Positions 50,889 through 59,973 of a stretch of DNA of 64,000 nt are shown here, in pieces; within the stretch, counting starts at the first letter, position 1, and each line of letters begins with the position of its first letter. Source of the stretch: Rubrimonas cliftonensis. Lineage in GTDB: Bacteria > Pseudomonadota > Alphaproteobacteria > Rhodobacterales > Rhodobacteraceae. The stretch is taken from positions 1-64,000 of the forward strand of contig NZ_FNQM01000004.1 in NCBI RefSeq assembly GCF_900107585.1. Direction: 5' to 3'. Below the pieces are notes generated by a model. It was given only the letters and a program-made list of their open reading frames with translations, was not told the DNA's origin and searched no databases. Position numbers and translations under genes: made by a program.

Positions 50889-52264
50889 CCCGCGACCTTT
50901 TCTCCGACGCGCCAGACGGCGCCGGCGACGGGGGCGCCGCCGCCGAGGGCCGCGCCAGCCGGTCGGCGCCGGAGCCTCCCGGCCCGCGTCCTCTGGCCGA
51001 CCGTCTGCGGCCGGAACGGCTTGAGGACGTTCTTGGGCAGGACGCGCTGCTCGGGCCTGGCGGCGCGCTGACGGCGCTGGCGCGACGCCCGGTCTCCACG
51101 ATCCTCTGGGGGCCGACCGGCGTGGGCAAGACCACCATCGCCCGGCTGCTGGCGCGCGAGAGCGGCCTGCGCTTCGAGCAGATCAGCGCGATCTTCTCCG
51201 GCGTGGCCGAGCTGAGGAAGGTCTTCGACGCGGCTGCGGCGCTGTGGCGGACGGGGCGGGCGACGCTGCTCTTCGTCGACGAGATCCATCGCTTCAACCG
51301 CGCGCAGCAGGACGGGTTCCTGCCGCACATGGAGACGGGCGCGGTCATCCTCGTCGGCGCGACCACCGAGAACCCGTCCTTCGCGCTGAACGCCGCCCTT
51401 CTGAGCCGCGCGCAGGTGCTGCGGCTCGCGCCGCTCGACGAGGCGGCGATCCACGCGCTCCTGCAGCGCGCCGAGGCGGACGCCGGCCGCGCGCTGCCGG
51501 TGGACGCGGCCGGGCGGGCCGCGCTCGCCGGCATGGCCGATGGCGACGGGCGCGCGGCGCTGAACCTTGCCGAAGCCGCGCTGGCGCTGGAAGGCGGACC
51601 CCATGGCCCGGCGGAGCTGTCGGCGCGTCTGGCGCGGCGCGCGGCGCTCTATGACCGGACGGGCGACCAGCATTTCGGTCTGATCTCCGCGCTGCACAAG
51701 GCGGTGCGCGGGTCGGACCCCGACGCCGCCCTCTACTGGCTGGCGCGGATGCTGCAGGGCGGGGAGGATCCGCGCTATCTCGCGCGCAGGCTGATCCGCA
51801 TGGCGGCGGAGGACGTCGGGCTGGCCGATCCGCAGGCGCTTGGCCTCGCCGTCGCCGCCCGCGACACCTACGAGACGCTGGGCTCGCCGGAGGGCGACCT
51901 GGCGCTGGCCGAGGCGGCCGCCTACCTGGCGCTGGCGCCGAAGTCGAACGCGCTCTACGCCGCCTTCAAGGCGGCACAGGCGGACGCGCGTGAGACCGCG
52001 GGCCTGCCGCCGCCGGCGCACATCCTCAACGCGCCGACTCGGCTGATGAAGGAGCAGGGCTTCGGGGCGGGCTACGCCTACGACCACGACGCGCCGGACG
52101 CGTTCTCCGGGCAGGACTACTTTCCCGAGCGACTCGGCCGCCGCCGCTATTACGCGCCGACGGATCGTGGATTCGAGCAGGAAATGGGCGCCCGGATGGC
52201 GAGACTGTCGCGATTGAGGGCGGCGCGCGGCGGCGATGACGCCGATGGCGCAGGCGAGAAGTGA
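50885..52264 (+). CDS. rarA: Replication-associated recombination protein A (RarA/MgsA), apparent CTG start
   Basis: A AAA+ ATPase that acts at stalled replication forks. Walker A is GPTGVGKT, Walker B is LLFVDEIHRFN, sensor 1 is GATTENPSF, and the C-terminal MgsA tetramerisation domain is present. The homologous N-terminus DLFSDAP and RPLADRLRPERLEDVLGQD lies upstream of any ATG, GTG or TTG except a GTG inside Walker A (51122), which would wreck the ATP site. CTG at 50885 overlaps the protease stop as CTGA, the same coupling used elsewhere here, and gives a 459-residue protein near family length. Confidence 0.85.
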   Translation: MTRDLFSDAPDGAGDGGAAAEGRASRSAPEPPGPRPLADRLRPERLEDVLGQDALLGPGGALTALARRPVSTILWGPTGVGKTTIARLLARESGLRFEQISAIFSGVAELRKVFDAAAALWRTGRATLLFVDEIHRFNRAQQDGFLPHMETGAVILVGATTENPSFALNAALLSRAQVLRLAPLDEAAIHALLQRAEADAGRALPVDAAGRAALAGMADGDGRAALNLAEAALALEGGPHGPAELSARLARRAALYDRTGDQHFGLISALHKAVRGSDPDAALYWLARMLQGGEDPRYLARRLIRMAAEDVGLADPQALGLAVAARDTYETLGSPEGDLALAEAAAYLALAPKSNALYAAFKAAQADARETAGLPPPAHILNAPTRLMKEQGFGAGYAYDHDAPDAFSGQDYFPERLGRRRYYAPTDRGFEQEMGARMARLSRLRAARGGDDADGAGEK

Positions 52265-52821
52265 CGGGTCGCCGCAGCGGCTTGGCGCCGCCTCGCAATC
52301 GGGGCGGCGCGCCTTCACCTTCGCAGGACATCGTCCCGGGGGCCCTTGTGGATCTGACCGACTTCGACCCGCGCCTGTTGCGCCTCACCTACGCTAGCCG
52401 CGCCGTGGAATGGCTCTCGCGCGACGATCTTCGCGCCATCGCCGACAGCGCCCAGAAGCGCAACCGCGCGATGGGACTGACGGGCCTTCTGCTCTATGTG
52501 GATGGCGATTTCCTCCAGATACTGGAGGGGGCCGGCGGCGCCGTCGAGCAGCTTTTCGAGATGATCGAGAACGACCCGCGCAACAGGTGGGTGACGCGCC
52601 TCTCGACCGAGCGCGTACTGCGGCGGGCCTTCGCGGACTGGTCCATGGGCTGCTTCGAGCTGGGGCTCAAGCAGATCGAAGGGGACCATTTCTTCGTGCT
52701 GGACTGCGAGACGCCGCGCATCCGGCCGCGCTTCAGCGGCGATTTCTCGGTTTTCCTCGAGCAGTTCTACGCGCGCAATCAGGCGCTCGGCCGCGTCGCG
52801 GATTTCGCGAGGGCCGTCTGA
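52261..52821 (+). CDS. BLUF-domain blue-light photoreceptor
   Basis: A 186-residue stand-alone BLUF protein that binds FAD and senses blue light. Key residues sit at canonical spacing relative to AppA: Y44, N68, Q86, W127 and M129 (in RLTYASR, RNRAMGLTG, FLQILEG, DWSMG). No output domain is attached, so signalling must go through a partner. GTG at 52261 overlaps rarA (GTGA); a second GTG at 52348 would remove a non-conserved 29-residue extension. It is the last gene of the overlapping chain. Confidence 0.92.
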   Translation: MTGRRSGLAPPRNRGGAPSPSQDIVPGALVDLTDFDPRLLRLTYASRAVEWLSRDDLRAIADSAQKRNRAMGLTGLLLYVDGDFLQILEGAGGAVEQLFEMIENDPRNRWVTRLSTERVLRRAFADWSMGCFELGLKQIEGDHFFVLDCETPRIRPRFSGDFSVFLEQFYARNQALGRVADFARAV

Positions 52822-52884
52822 CGCCCTTCCTGCGCCATGCCGACCGGCGCAATGTCGGGCGGAGATGCTTTCGGGAGGAGCGAC

Positions 52885-53775
52885 ATGGCTGACATGACGG
52901 GGCGCGGCGTGGTGATTTCCGGCGGCAGCCGGGGCATTGGCCTGGCGATCGGCAAGGCCTGCGCGGCGGCGGGCGCGCATGTGGCGATCCTCGCCAAGAC
53001 GGTCGAGCCGCACCCCAAGCTGCCGGGCACCATCCACACCGCGGCCGCCGAGATCGAGGCGGCCGGCCGCGCCCACGGCGCGAAGGCGCTGCCGATCCTC
53101 TGCGACATCCGCGACGAGACGGCGACGGCTGAGGCCGTTGCGCAGGCGGCCGACGTCTTCGGGCGGATCGACGCGGTGGTGAACAACGCCTCCGCCATCA
53201 GCCTGACGCCGACGCTCGGGACCGACGTGAAGCGCTTCGACCTGATGACCGGGGTGAACAGCCGCGGGACGTTCGTGCTGACCCAGGCCTGCCTGCCGCA
53301 CCTGCTGAAGTCGGATCGCGGGCATATCCTGACGCTGTCGCCGCCGCTCGACCTCGACCCGAAATGGTTCGCCGGCCACGCCGCCTACAGTCTCGCCAAA
53401 TACGGCATGAGCCTGCTCACCCACGCCTGGGCGGCGGAGTTCGCCGGCAAGGTCGCCGCCAACTGCCTGTGGCCTCGCACCGCGATCGACACCGCGGCGG
53501 TGCGCAACGTGCTCGGCGGAGACGCGATGGCGGCGCGCTGCCGCACCGACGCGGTCATGGCGGATGCGGCGCTGGCGATCCTGCGCAGGTCTGTGGACTT
53601 CTCGGGATGGTTCGTGCTGGACGACCTGATGCTCGCCGCCGAAGGCGTGACCGACTTCGAAGCCTATGCGGTGACGCCGGGCGCGGAGCTCTTCATCGAC
53701 TTCTTCGTGCCGGCGGACGCGCCGCAGCCCGAGGCGGCCGGCGGCGTCGTGGGCTGGCGCGCGCCCTCCCTCTAG
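52885..53775 (+). CDS. HSDL2-like SDR-family oxidoreductase
   Basis: A 296-residue short-chain dehydrogenase of the hydroxysteroid dehydrogenase-like 2 subgroup. SGGSRGIG (12-19) is the coenzyme loop, NNASAI follows, and catalytic Y168/K172 lie in YSLAK. EPHPKLPGTIHTAAAEIEAAG after the second strand is typical of HSDL2 proteins and favours NADP(H). GGGAGGAG precedes ATG at 52885. No sterol-carrier domain is attached. The substrate is unknown. Confidence 0.92.
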   Translation: MADMTGRGVVISGGSRGIGLAIGKACAAAGAHVAILAKTVEPHPKLPGTIHTAAAEIEAAGRAHGAKALPILCDIRDETATAEAVAQAADVFGRIDAVVNNASAISLTPTLGTDVKRFDLMTGVNSRGTFVLTQACLPHLLKSDRGHILTLSPPLDLDPKWFAGHAAYSLAKYGMSLLTHAWAAEFAGKVAANCLWPRTAIDTAAVRNVLGGDAMAARCRTDAVMADAALAILRRSVDFSGWFVLDDLMLAAEGVTDFEAYAVTPGAELFIDFFVPADAPQPEAAGGVVGWRAPSL

Positions 53776-54140
53776 ACGCGGGGCGCCGCCGGCCTGCCGG
53801 TCGCCTTGGTCGATGAACTCGCCGGGCGGCGGCCGCCGTCTCGCGGCAGTCCGCCAGGATCGTTCTGCGCATGGGGCGAATCCTTCGGCTTTCGGGTCGT
53901 TCGGAAAGGCGGAGGCCTTCCGGCGCGGCCATGCGGAAAAGGGTCGACGTCGGCAGCGCGGGCGCGCTCAGCCGCCGCCGGACGCTCGGGAAAGCGCTCG
54001 CGCGTGACGCATCGTCGCCGGCGGGGCTTTACGGGCGGCGGGGTTTTGCGCCATAGACGGCCGGAGGACCGCGCGAGCGCGGGTAACAATCGTGCGCGCG
54101 ACGCCGGGTCGCTGTTGCGGAACATGAGGGGAAAGCCGGC
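53776..54140. other. Gene-free intergenic stretch
   Basis: 365 bases without a convincing gene. All open frames here are Arg/Gly/Pro-rich and look spurious. The segment lies upstream of the aa3-oxidase subunit IV and pnt genes and must hold their promoter, but no clear -35/-10 pair stands out in this very GC-rich sequence. Confidence 0.5.
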
Positions 54141-54275
54141 ATGGCTGAGCATCATCACCACGGGTCGATGGACATCTCCGAGCAGGAGCGGACCTTCGCC
54201 GGCTTTCTTCGGGTCGCCGGCGTCGCGATCGTCGTGGCCGTGGCCGTTCTCCTTGTCCTGACCACCCGCATCTGA
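54141..54275 (+). CDS. aa3-type cytochrome c oxidase subunit IV
   Basis: A 44-residue peptide: MAEHHHHGSMDISEQERTFA followed by one membrane helix ending TTRI. It matches the bacterial aa3-type cytochrome c oxidase subunit IV family (PF07835), whose members have the MDISxQExTFxGF-type pattern. GAGGGGAAAG lies upstream. It is far from the other cytochrome oxidase genes but directly upstream of the pnt operon, as is common in Rhodobacterales. Confidence 0.88.
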   Translation: MAEHHHHGSMDISEQERTFAGFLRVAGVAIVVAVAVLLVLTTRI

Positions 54276-54374
54276 TCCGTCGCGCCGCGCGGCCGTCCGG
54301 CCCGCAGCGCATCCAGCCATGACGGCCCGCGCCGCCAGCGCGGCGGGTCGACGCGCCCAACCGAGAGGAGCGGC

Positions 54375-55508
54375 ATGAAGATCGCAGTGCCGAAGGAGAC
54401 CCGCGCCTACGAGACGCGCGTCGCGGCGGTTCCCGAGACCGTCAAGAAGTTCATCGCCCTCGGCGCCGAAGTCACGGTGCAGAGCGGGGCGGGGGACGCC
54501 GCCAGCATCCCCGACGCCGCGTTCGAGGCTGTCGGCGCAAGCATCGCCAAGTCCTTCGCCGCCTGCGTGAAGGACGCCGATTTGGTGCTGAAGATCCAGC
54601 GCCCGACCGATGCGGAGATCAAGTCCTTCAAGAAGGGCCAGATGCTGTTCAGCTCGATGTATCCCGGGCTCGACCGTCCGATCACCGACGCTCTGGCCGA
54701 GAAGGGCGTCGAGGTGTTCGCGATGGAGTTCATGCCGCGGATCAGCCGCGCGCAGAGCATGGACGTGCTGTCGAGCCAGGCCAACCTCGCCGGCTACAAG
54801 GCGGTGCTCGAGGCGGCGAACCTCTACGGCAAGGGCATGCCGCAGATGATGACGGCCGCGGGCACGGTGGCGCCCGCCAAGGCGTTCATCATGGGCGTCG
54901 GCGTCGCCGGCCTGCAGGCGATCGCCACGGCGCGCCGGCTCGGCGCGGTCGTCACGGCGACCGACGTGCGCCCCGCCACCGAGGAGCAGGTCGCCTCGCT
55001 CGGCGCGAAGTTCATCGCCGTGAAGAACGACGAGTTCCTCAACGCGCAGACCTCCGCCGGCTACGCCAAGGAGATGTCGGACGACTACAAGAAGCAGCAG
55101 GCGGAGCTGGTCGCCGGCCACATCGCCAAGCAGGACATCGTGGTGACCACCGCGCTTATCCCCGGCCGCAAGGCGCCGATCCTCGTCACGAAGGCGATGG
55201 TCGAGAGCATGAAGCCGGGCTCGATCATCGTCGATCTCGCGGTGGAGCAGGGCGGCAACGTCGAGGGCGCGGAGCTCGACAAGATCGTGGAGACCCCTAA
55301 CGGCGTGAAGATCGTGGGCCTGCCGAACATGGCCGGGCGCCTCGCCGCCGACGCCTCGTCGCTCTTCGCGCGCAACCATCTCAATTTCCTGTCGCCGTTC
55401 ATCAAGGACGGCGCGCTCACGCTCGACGAGGACGACGAGCTGGTGAAGGGCATTCGCCTGACCCGCGACGGGGCCCTCGTCCACCCGTTCCTGACGAAAG
55501 AAGGCTGA
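54375..55508 (+). CDS. pntAA: NAD(P)+ transhydrogenase alpha subunit, domain I (PntAA)
   Basis: A 377-residue soluble NAD(H)-binding subunit of the proton-translocating transhydrogenase. MKIAVPKETRAYETRVA is the family N-terminus, MGVGVAGLQAIATARRLGA is the NAD-binding loop, and the mobile-loop region contains DDYKKQQAELVAGHIAKQDI. The C-terminal membrane part is split off into the next gene, the three-subunit arrangement of Rhodospirillum/Rhodobacter-type enzymes. GAGAGGAG precedes ATG. pntAB follows 5 bases later. Confidence 0.96.
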   Translation: MKIAVPKETRAYETRVAAVPETVKKFIALGAEVTVQSGAGDAASIPDAAFEAVGASIAKSFAACVKDADLVLKIQRPTDAEIKSFKKGQMLFSSMYPGLDRPITDALAEKGVEVFAMEFMPRISRAQSMDVLSSQANLAGYKAVLEAANLYGKGMPQMMTAAGTVAPAKAFIMGVGVAGLQAIATARRLGAVVTATDVRPATEEQVASLGAKFIAVKNDEFLNAQTSAGYAKEMSDDYKKQQAELVAGHIAKQDIVVTTALIPGRKAPILVTKAMVESMKPGSIIVDLAVEQGGNVEGAELDKIVETPNGVKIVGLPNMAGRLAADASSLFARNHLNFLSPFIKDGALTLDEDDELVKGIRLTRDGALVHPFLTKEG

Positions 55509-55513
55509 CCGCC

Positions 55514-55969
55514 ATGGCTGACGCGCTTCAAACGCTCCGCGACGCCGCGGAGGCCGCCGCTTCCTCCGCCGCCGCGCTCGCCGAGGCGGCCCGCGGCGTG
55601 GCCGCAGAGGCGGCCGCCAATGCGGAGGCCGCCGCGCCGGTCGCCGATGCGGCGGCCCATGCGAGCGGGGTGGACCCGTTCGTGTTCCGCCTCGCGATCT
55701 TCGTGCTGTCGATCTTCATCGGCTACTATGTCGTGTGGTCGGTGACGCCGGCCCTGCACACGCCGCTCATGTCCGTCACCAACGCGATCTCCTCGGTGAT
55801 CGTGGTCGGCGCGCTGGTCGCGGTGGGGGCCGACGCCGCCGAGGGCGCCACGCAGGCGACGAAGATCTTCGGCTTCATCGCGCTGGTGCTCGCCTCGGTG
55901 AACATCTTCGGCGGCTTTCTTGTCACCGAGCGGATGCTCGGCATGTACAAGCCCAAAGAAAAGAAGTGA
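55514..55969 (+). CDS. pntAB: NAD(P)+ transhydrogenase alpha subunit, membrane part (PntAB)
   Basis: A 151-residue subunit with about four membrane helices in its C-terminal two thirds (FVFRLAIFVLSIFIGYYVVW onward, IFGFIALVLASVNIFGGF). The N-terminal 45 residues are an Ala/Glu-rich amphipathic helix longer than in many homologues. It forms the proton channel with PntB. It lies 5 bases after pntAA and 11 bases before pntB. Confidence 0.95.
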   Translation: MADALQTLRDAAEAAASSAAALAEAARGVAAEAAANAEAAAPVADAAAHASGVDPFVFRLAIFVLSIFIGYYVVWSVTPALHTPLMSVTNAISSVIVVGALVAVGADAAEGATQATKIFGFIALVLASVNIFGGFLVTERMLGMYKPKEKK

Positions 55970-55980
55970 GGGCCATATAG

Positions 55981-57381
55981 ATGGAGAATTTTGCGGCTCT
56001 CGCCTACCTCGTCTCCGGCGTCCTGTTCATCATGGCGCTGCGCGGGCTCAGCCATCCGACGACGTCGCGGCAGGGCAACCGCTACGGCATGATCGGCATG
56101 GCGCTGGCCATCGTCACCACGCTCGTCGTCGCCGGCCCCTCCAGCAACGAGGGCGTCCTGCTGATCGTGGCGGGGCTCGCCCTCGGCGGCTTCGCCGGCG
56201 CGCAGATCGCGAAGAAAGTGCCGATGACGGACATGCCGCAGCTGGTCGCGGCGTTCCACAGCCTCGTCGGCCTCGCGGCTGTGTTCGTGGCGGCGGCGGC
56301 GCTCTACAGCCCCGTGGCCTTCAACATCGGCGTTCCCGGCGACATCCACGCCGCTTCGCTGGTGGAGATGAGCCTCGGCGTCGCCATCGGCGCGATCACC
56401 TTCACTGGCTCGGTCATCGCCTTCGCCAAGCTCGACGGACGGATGTCGGGCGCTCCGATCATGCTGCCCAACCGGCACCTGATCAACGGCGCGCTCGCGG
56501 CCGGTCTGGTGTTCATGGTCTACACCTTCATCCAGACGCAGGACGTGTTCTGGTTCTGGGCGATCACCGCCGCGGCGCTGGCGCTGGGCGTGCTGATCAT
56601 CATCCCGATCGGCGGCGCCGACATGCCGGTGGTCGTGTCGATGCTGAACAGCTACTCGGGCTGGGCGGCGGCGGGCATCGGCTTCACGCTGGGCAACGAG
56701 GCGCTGATCATCACCGGCTCGCTGGTCGGCTCCTCGGGCGCGATCCTGTCCTACATCATGTGCGCCGGCATGAACCGCAGCTTCATCTCCGTCATCCTCG
56801 GCGGCTGGGGCGGCGATGCGGCGGCGGCGGGCGGCGGCGAGGCGGGCGAGCAGAAGCCCTACAAGCGCGGCTCGGCGGACGACGCAGCCTTCATCATGCA
56901 GAACGCCGGCTCCGTCATCATCGTGCCGGGCTACGGCATGGCGGTGGCGCAGGCCCAGCACGCGCTGCGCGAGATGGGCGACAAGCTCAAGGAGGCGGGC
57001 GTGGACGTGAAATACGCCATCCACCCCGTCGCGGGCCGCATGCCGGGCCACATGAACGTGCTGCTGGCCGAGGCCAACGTGCCCTATGACGAGGTGTTCG
57101 AACTGGAGGACATCAACTCGGAGTTCTCCCGTGCGGACGTGGCCTTCGTCATCGGCGCCAACGACGTGACCAACCCCTCGGCCAAGACCGACCCGAAGTC
57201 ACCCATCGCCGGCATGCCGGTGCTGGACGTGGAGAACGCCAAGACGGTGCTGTTCGTGAAGCGCTCGATGGGCGCGGGCTACGCCGGCGTCGAGAATCCG
57301 CTGTTCTTCTTCGACCAGACGATGATGCTGCTCGGCGACGCCAAGAAGATGTGCGAGGACATCGTCAAGGCGATGGACTGA
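55981..57381 (+). CDS. pntB: NAD(P)+ transhydrogenase beta subunit (PntB)
   Basis: A 466-residue subunit. The first 260 residues are membrane helices (with the conserved HSLVGLAAV and NRHLINGALAAGL). The remainder is the NADP(H)-binding domain III with IVPGYGMAVAQAQHALREM, HPVAGRMPGHMNVLLAEA and GANDVTNPSAKTDP. Length is normal. A strong terminator (57406-57440) ends the operon. The enzyme uses the proton gradient to make NADPH. Confidence 0.97.
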   Translation: MENFAALAYLVSGVLFIMALRGLSHPTTSRQGNRYGMIGMALAIVTTLVVAGPSSNEGVLLIVAGLALGGFAGAQIAKKVPMTDMPQLVAAFHSLVGLAAVFVAAAALYSPVAFNIGVPGDIHAASLVEMSLGVAIGAITFTGSVIAFAKLDGRMSGAPIMLPNRHLINGALAAGLVFMVYTFIQTQDVFWFWAITAAALALGVLIIIPIGGADMPVVVSMLNSYSGWAAAGIGFTLGNEALIITGSLVGSSGAILSYIMCAGMNRSFISVILGGWGGDAAAAGGGEAGEQKPYKRGSADDAAFIMQNAGSVIIVPGYGMAVAQAQHALREMGDKLKEAGVDVKYAIHPVAGRMPGHMNVLLAEANVPYDEVFELEDINSEFSRADVAFVIGANDVTNPSAKTDPKSPIAGMPVLDVENAKTVLFVKRSMGAGYAGVENPLFFFDQTMMLLGDAKKMCEDIVKAMD

Positions 57382-57405
57382 CGCAAAGCGCCATTGCGAA
57401 CTCTG

Positions 57406-57440
57406 ACGGCCCGCGCCCCGTGCGCGGGCCGTTTCGTTTT
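57406..57440 (+). terminator. Rho-independent terminator of the pnt operon
   Basis: ACGGCCCGCGC (57406-57416) pairs perfectly over 11 bases with GCGCGGGCCGT (57422-57432) around a 5-base loop, then TTCGTTTTT follows. It is 25 bases after the pntB stop. Confidence 0.9.
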
Positions 57441-57453
57441 TGGGACGCGCCAA

Positions 57454-57912
57454 TCAGGGCTTGATGTAGGTGTAGCCATCCATCTGCAGGCGCGACAGTT
57501 CCGCCACGCCGGAGGGCACGATGTCGTCCTCCCAAACGTCGAACAGATCGTCGTTGTAGGAAATTTTCCGGCCCGTCAGCGTGTTGTTGCAGACTTGGAA
57601 ACCCACGCGCTGCGCCTTCAGCCCGGTGATGTTCTGCTGGAGCAGATCGTTCGACATGGCGTCGCGCAGCATCGAGACGCCGTCGCCGTGCAGGACGATC
57701 TTGATCTCCATGTTCTCCGCGCCGACGGCGTTGATGTGGTTCTGGATGTTGTTGAGCGCGCCGCGATAGGCCTTCGACTGCTCTCCGCCGCCGTAGTTGA
57801 TGTGATAGACGACCTTCTGCTTGCCGTAGCGGGCCGTCTCCTCGGCGTGGGCCAGGATGGGAAGCGCCAGCGCGGCGAACAGAAGCGCGGCGGCGCGGAT
57901 GAGCCTGATCAT
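57454..57912 (-). CDS. Exported DsrE-family protein
   Basis: A 152-residue protein with a signal peptide (RLIRAAALLFAALALPILAHA). The mature DsrE-like fold shows KVVYHINYGG, EIKIVLHGDGVSML and VGFQVCNNTLTGR with a single conserved Cys. DsrE folds take part in sulfur transfer, but exported members are uncharacterised. AGGAGGAAA-type ribosome-binding site (GGAGGAAACCC) precedes ATG. It is convergent with pntB and divergent from leuC. Confidence 0.88.
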   Translation of the reverse strand: MIRLIRAAALLFAALALPILAHAEETARYGKQKVVYHINYGGGEQSKAYRGALNNIQNHINAVGAENMEIKIVLHGDGVSMLRDAMSNDLLQQNITGLKAQRVGFQVCNNTLTGRKISYNDDLFDVWEDDIVPSGVAELSRLQMDGYTYIKP

Positions 57913-58035
57913 GGGTTTCCTCCGGTTATGGTTATGGGCGACCGGCGTAGCGCAGGGCCGGCCAGCCTCGCAGCTTCCCCGCTTGTCGGGTTCCGCGCCA
58001 GCAATTAAGGGGATGGCGAGACCAAGGAGGTAAGA

Positions 58036-59439
58036 ATGGCCGGTCCGCGCACGCTCTACGACAAGATCTGGGACGCCCATAAGGTCCACGAGGCCGAGGA
58101 CGGCACCTGCCTGATCTACATCGACCGCCACCTCGTGCATGAGGTGACTTCGCCCCAGGCATTCGAGGGCCTGCGGATGACCGGGCGCAAGGTGCGCCAC
58201 CCCGAGGCGACGCTGGCGGTGCCCGACCACAACGTGCCGACCTCGGCCGACCGGACCGAGCAGATCAAGGACGAGGACAGCCGCATCCAGGTCGAGGCGC
58301 TGCGGACCAACGCGCGTGACTTCGGCGTGGAGATGTACGACGTCGACGACGTGCGGCAGGGCATCGTCCACATCATCGGGCCGGAGCAGGGGCTGACGCA
58401 GCCCGGCATGACCATCGTCTGCGGCGACAGCCACACCGCCACCCACGGCGCCTTCGGCGCGCTGGCGCACGGCATCGGCACCTCCGAGGTCGAGCATGTG
58501 CTCGCCACGCAGACGCTGATCCAGAAGAAATCCCGGAACATGAAGGTCGAGGTGACGGGCGCGCTGCCGGTCGGCGTCACGGCCAAGGACATCACGCTCT
58601 CGGTGATCGGCCACACCGGCACCGGCGGCGGCAACGGCCATGTCATCGAGTATTGCGGCGAGGCGATCCGCGCGCTCTCGATGGAAGGGCGCATGACCGT
58701 CTGCAACATGGCGATCGAGGGCGGCGCCCGCGCGGGGCTGATCGCGCCGGACGAGAAGACCTTCGCCTACATCATGGGCCGGCCGCGGGCGCCGAAGGGC
58801 GCGGCGTGGGAGATGGCGCTGCACGCCTGGCAGGAGCTGTTCTCCGACGAAGGCGCGCATTTCGACAAGCTGGTGACGCTGGATGCGGCGAAGATCGCCC
58901 CGGTCGTGACCTGGGGCACGAGCCCGGAAGACGTGCTGCCGATCACCGCGTCGGTGCCGCATCCGGAAGATTTCAAGGGCGGCAAGGTCGAGGCCGCGCG
59001 CCGCTCGCTCGACTACATGGGGCTGACGCCCGGCACGCCGCTGACCGAGATCGAGATCGACACGGTGTTCATCGGCTCCTGCACCAACGGCCGCATCGAG
59101 GACCTGCGCGAGGTCGCCAAGGTGATGGAGGGCCGGAAGGTCAAGGAAGGCCTGCGCGCCATGATCGTGCCGGGCTCGGGGCTGGTGCGGGCGCAGGCCG
59201 AGGAGGAGGGCATCGCCCAGAAGCTCATCGAGGCGGGCTTCGACTGGCGTTTCGCCGGCTGCTCGATGTGCCTCGGCATGAACCCCGACCAGCTGAAGCC
59301 CGGCGAGCGCTGCGCCTCCACCTCCAACCGCAACTTCGAGGGCCGTCAGGGCCGCGGCGGGCGCACCCACCTCCTCAGCCCCGCCATGGCGGCGGCGGCG
59401 GCGGTGACGGGCCGGCTGACGGACGTGCGGAGCCTCTGA
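58036..59439 (+). CDS. leuC: 3-isopropylmalate dehydratase large subunit
   Basis: A 467-residue aconitase-family enzyme that isomerises 2- to 3-isopropylmalate in leucine synthesis with LeuD (not in this window). The 4Fe-4S ligands are C349 (GSCTNGR), C409 and C412 (GCSMCLGMN). [13 protein letters not shown] and EGGARAGLI are further signatures. AAGGAGG precedes ATG at ideal spacing. leuD is not adjacent: queF follows 26 bases downstream instead. Confidence 0.97.
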   Translation: MAGPRTLYDKIWDAHKVHEAEDGTCLIYIDRHLVHEVTSPQAFEGLRMTGRKVRHPEATLAVPDHNVPTSADRTEQIKDEDSRIQVEALRTNARDFGVEMYDVDDVRQGIVHIIGPEQGLTQPGMTIVCGDSHTATHGAFGALAHGIGTSEVEHVLATQTLIQKKSRNMKVEVTGALPVGVTAKDITLSVIGHTGTGGGNGHVIEYCGEAIRALSMEGRMTVCNMAIEGGARAGLIAPDEKTFAYIMGRPRAPKGAAWEMALHAWQELFSDEGAHFDKLVTLDAAKIAPVVTWGTSPEDVLPITASVPHPEDFKGGKVEAARRSLDYMGLTPGTPLTEIEIDTVFIGSCTNGRIEDLREVAKVMEGRKVKEGLRAMIVPGSGLVRAQAEEEGIAQKLIEAGFDWRFAGCSMCLGMNPDQLKPGERCASTSNRNFEGRQGRGGRTHLLSPAMAAAAAVTGRLTDVRSL

Positions 59440-59465
59440 GCGCCGTGGGCGGCGATGCTTCCGGG

Positions 59466-59906
59466 ATGGCGCAGCTTGGGCGGGAGGCGGGCGTCCCGGC
59501 CTCGCCAGATGCGGCGCGGCTGGAGCGCGTGCCGAACCCGCACCCCGACGCGCTCTATGTCGCGCGCTTCACCTGCCCGGAGTTCACCTCGCTCTGCCCC
59601 GTCACCGGCCAGCCGGATTTCGCGCATCTGGTGATCGACTACGTTCCCGACGCCTGGCTGGTGGAGAGCAAGTCGCTGAAGCTCTACCTGACCAGTTTTC
59701 GCAACCACGGCGCCTTCCATGAGGATTGCACGGTGGGCGTGGGCCTGCGGCTGGTCGAGTTCTTGGCGCCGCGCTGGCTGCGCATCGCCGGCTACTGGTA
59801 CCCCCGCGGCGGCATCCCCATCGACGTCTTCTGGCAGACCGGCGCGCCGCTGGAGGGGGTGTGGTTGCCCGAGACGGGGGTGGCGGTGTATCGGGGGAGG
59901 GGGTGA
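59466..59906 (+). CDS. queF: NADPH-dependent preQ0 reductase (QueF)
   Basis: A 146-residue T-fold enzyme that reduces the nitrile of preQ0 to preQ1 in queuosine synthesis. The thioimide-forming Cys is C44 in [10 protein letters not shown] and the general acid is D51. [10 protein letters not shown] is the QueF signature and HGAFHEDCT the substrate Glu site. Length matches the short (YkvM) form. It follows leuC in the same direction and is the last gene before an AT-rich islet. Confidence 0.93.
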   Translation: MAQLGREAGVPASPDAARLERVPNPHPDALYVARFTCPEFTSLCPVTGQPDFAHLVIDYVPDAWLVESKSLKLYLTSFRNHGAFHEDCTVGVGLRLVEFLAPRWLRIAGYWYPRGGIPIDVFWQTGAPLEGVWLPETGVAVYRGRG

Positions 59907-59973
59907 GTTTCTGTTCAGGCAAACCTTCCTATCGGATACTAAAATAAACTTAAAGCCCAGTCAGAAATGATGG

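Noticed and set aside
51122-52264. GTG at 51122 as the rarA start
   Set aside because: It would begin inside Walker A and discard a conserved N-terminus that is present in frame upstream.
53772-55484. 570-residue open frame opposite pntAA
   Set aside because: Antisense to pntAA with no recognisable domains; a GC-driven shadow.
57983-58008. TTGTCG and AATTAA as a leuC promoter
   Set aside because: The spacer is only about 14 bases, too short for a convincing match.
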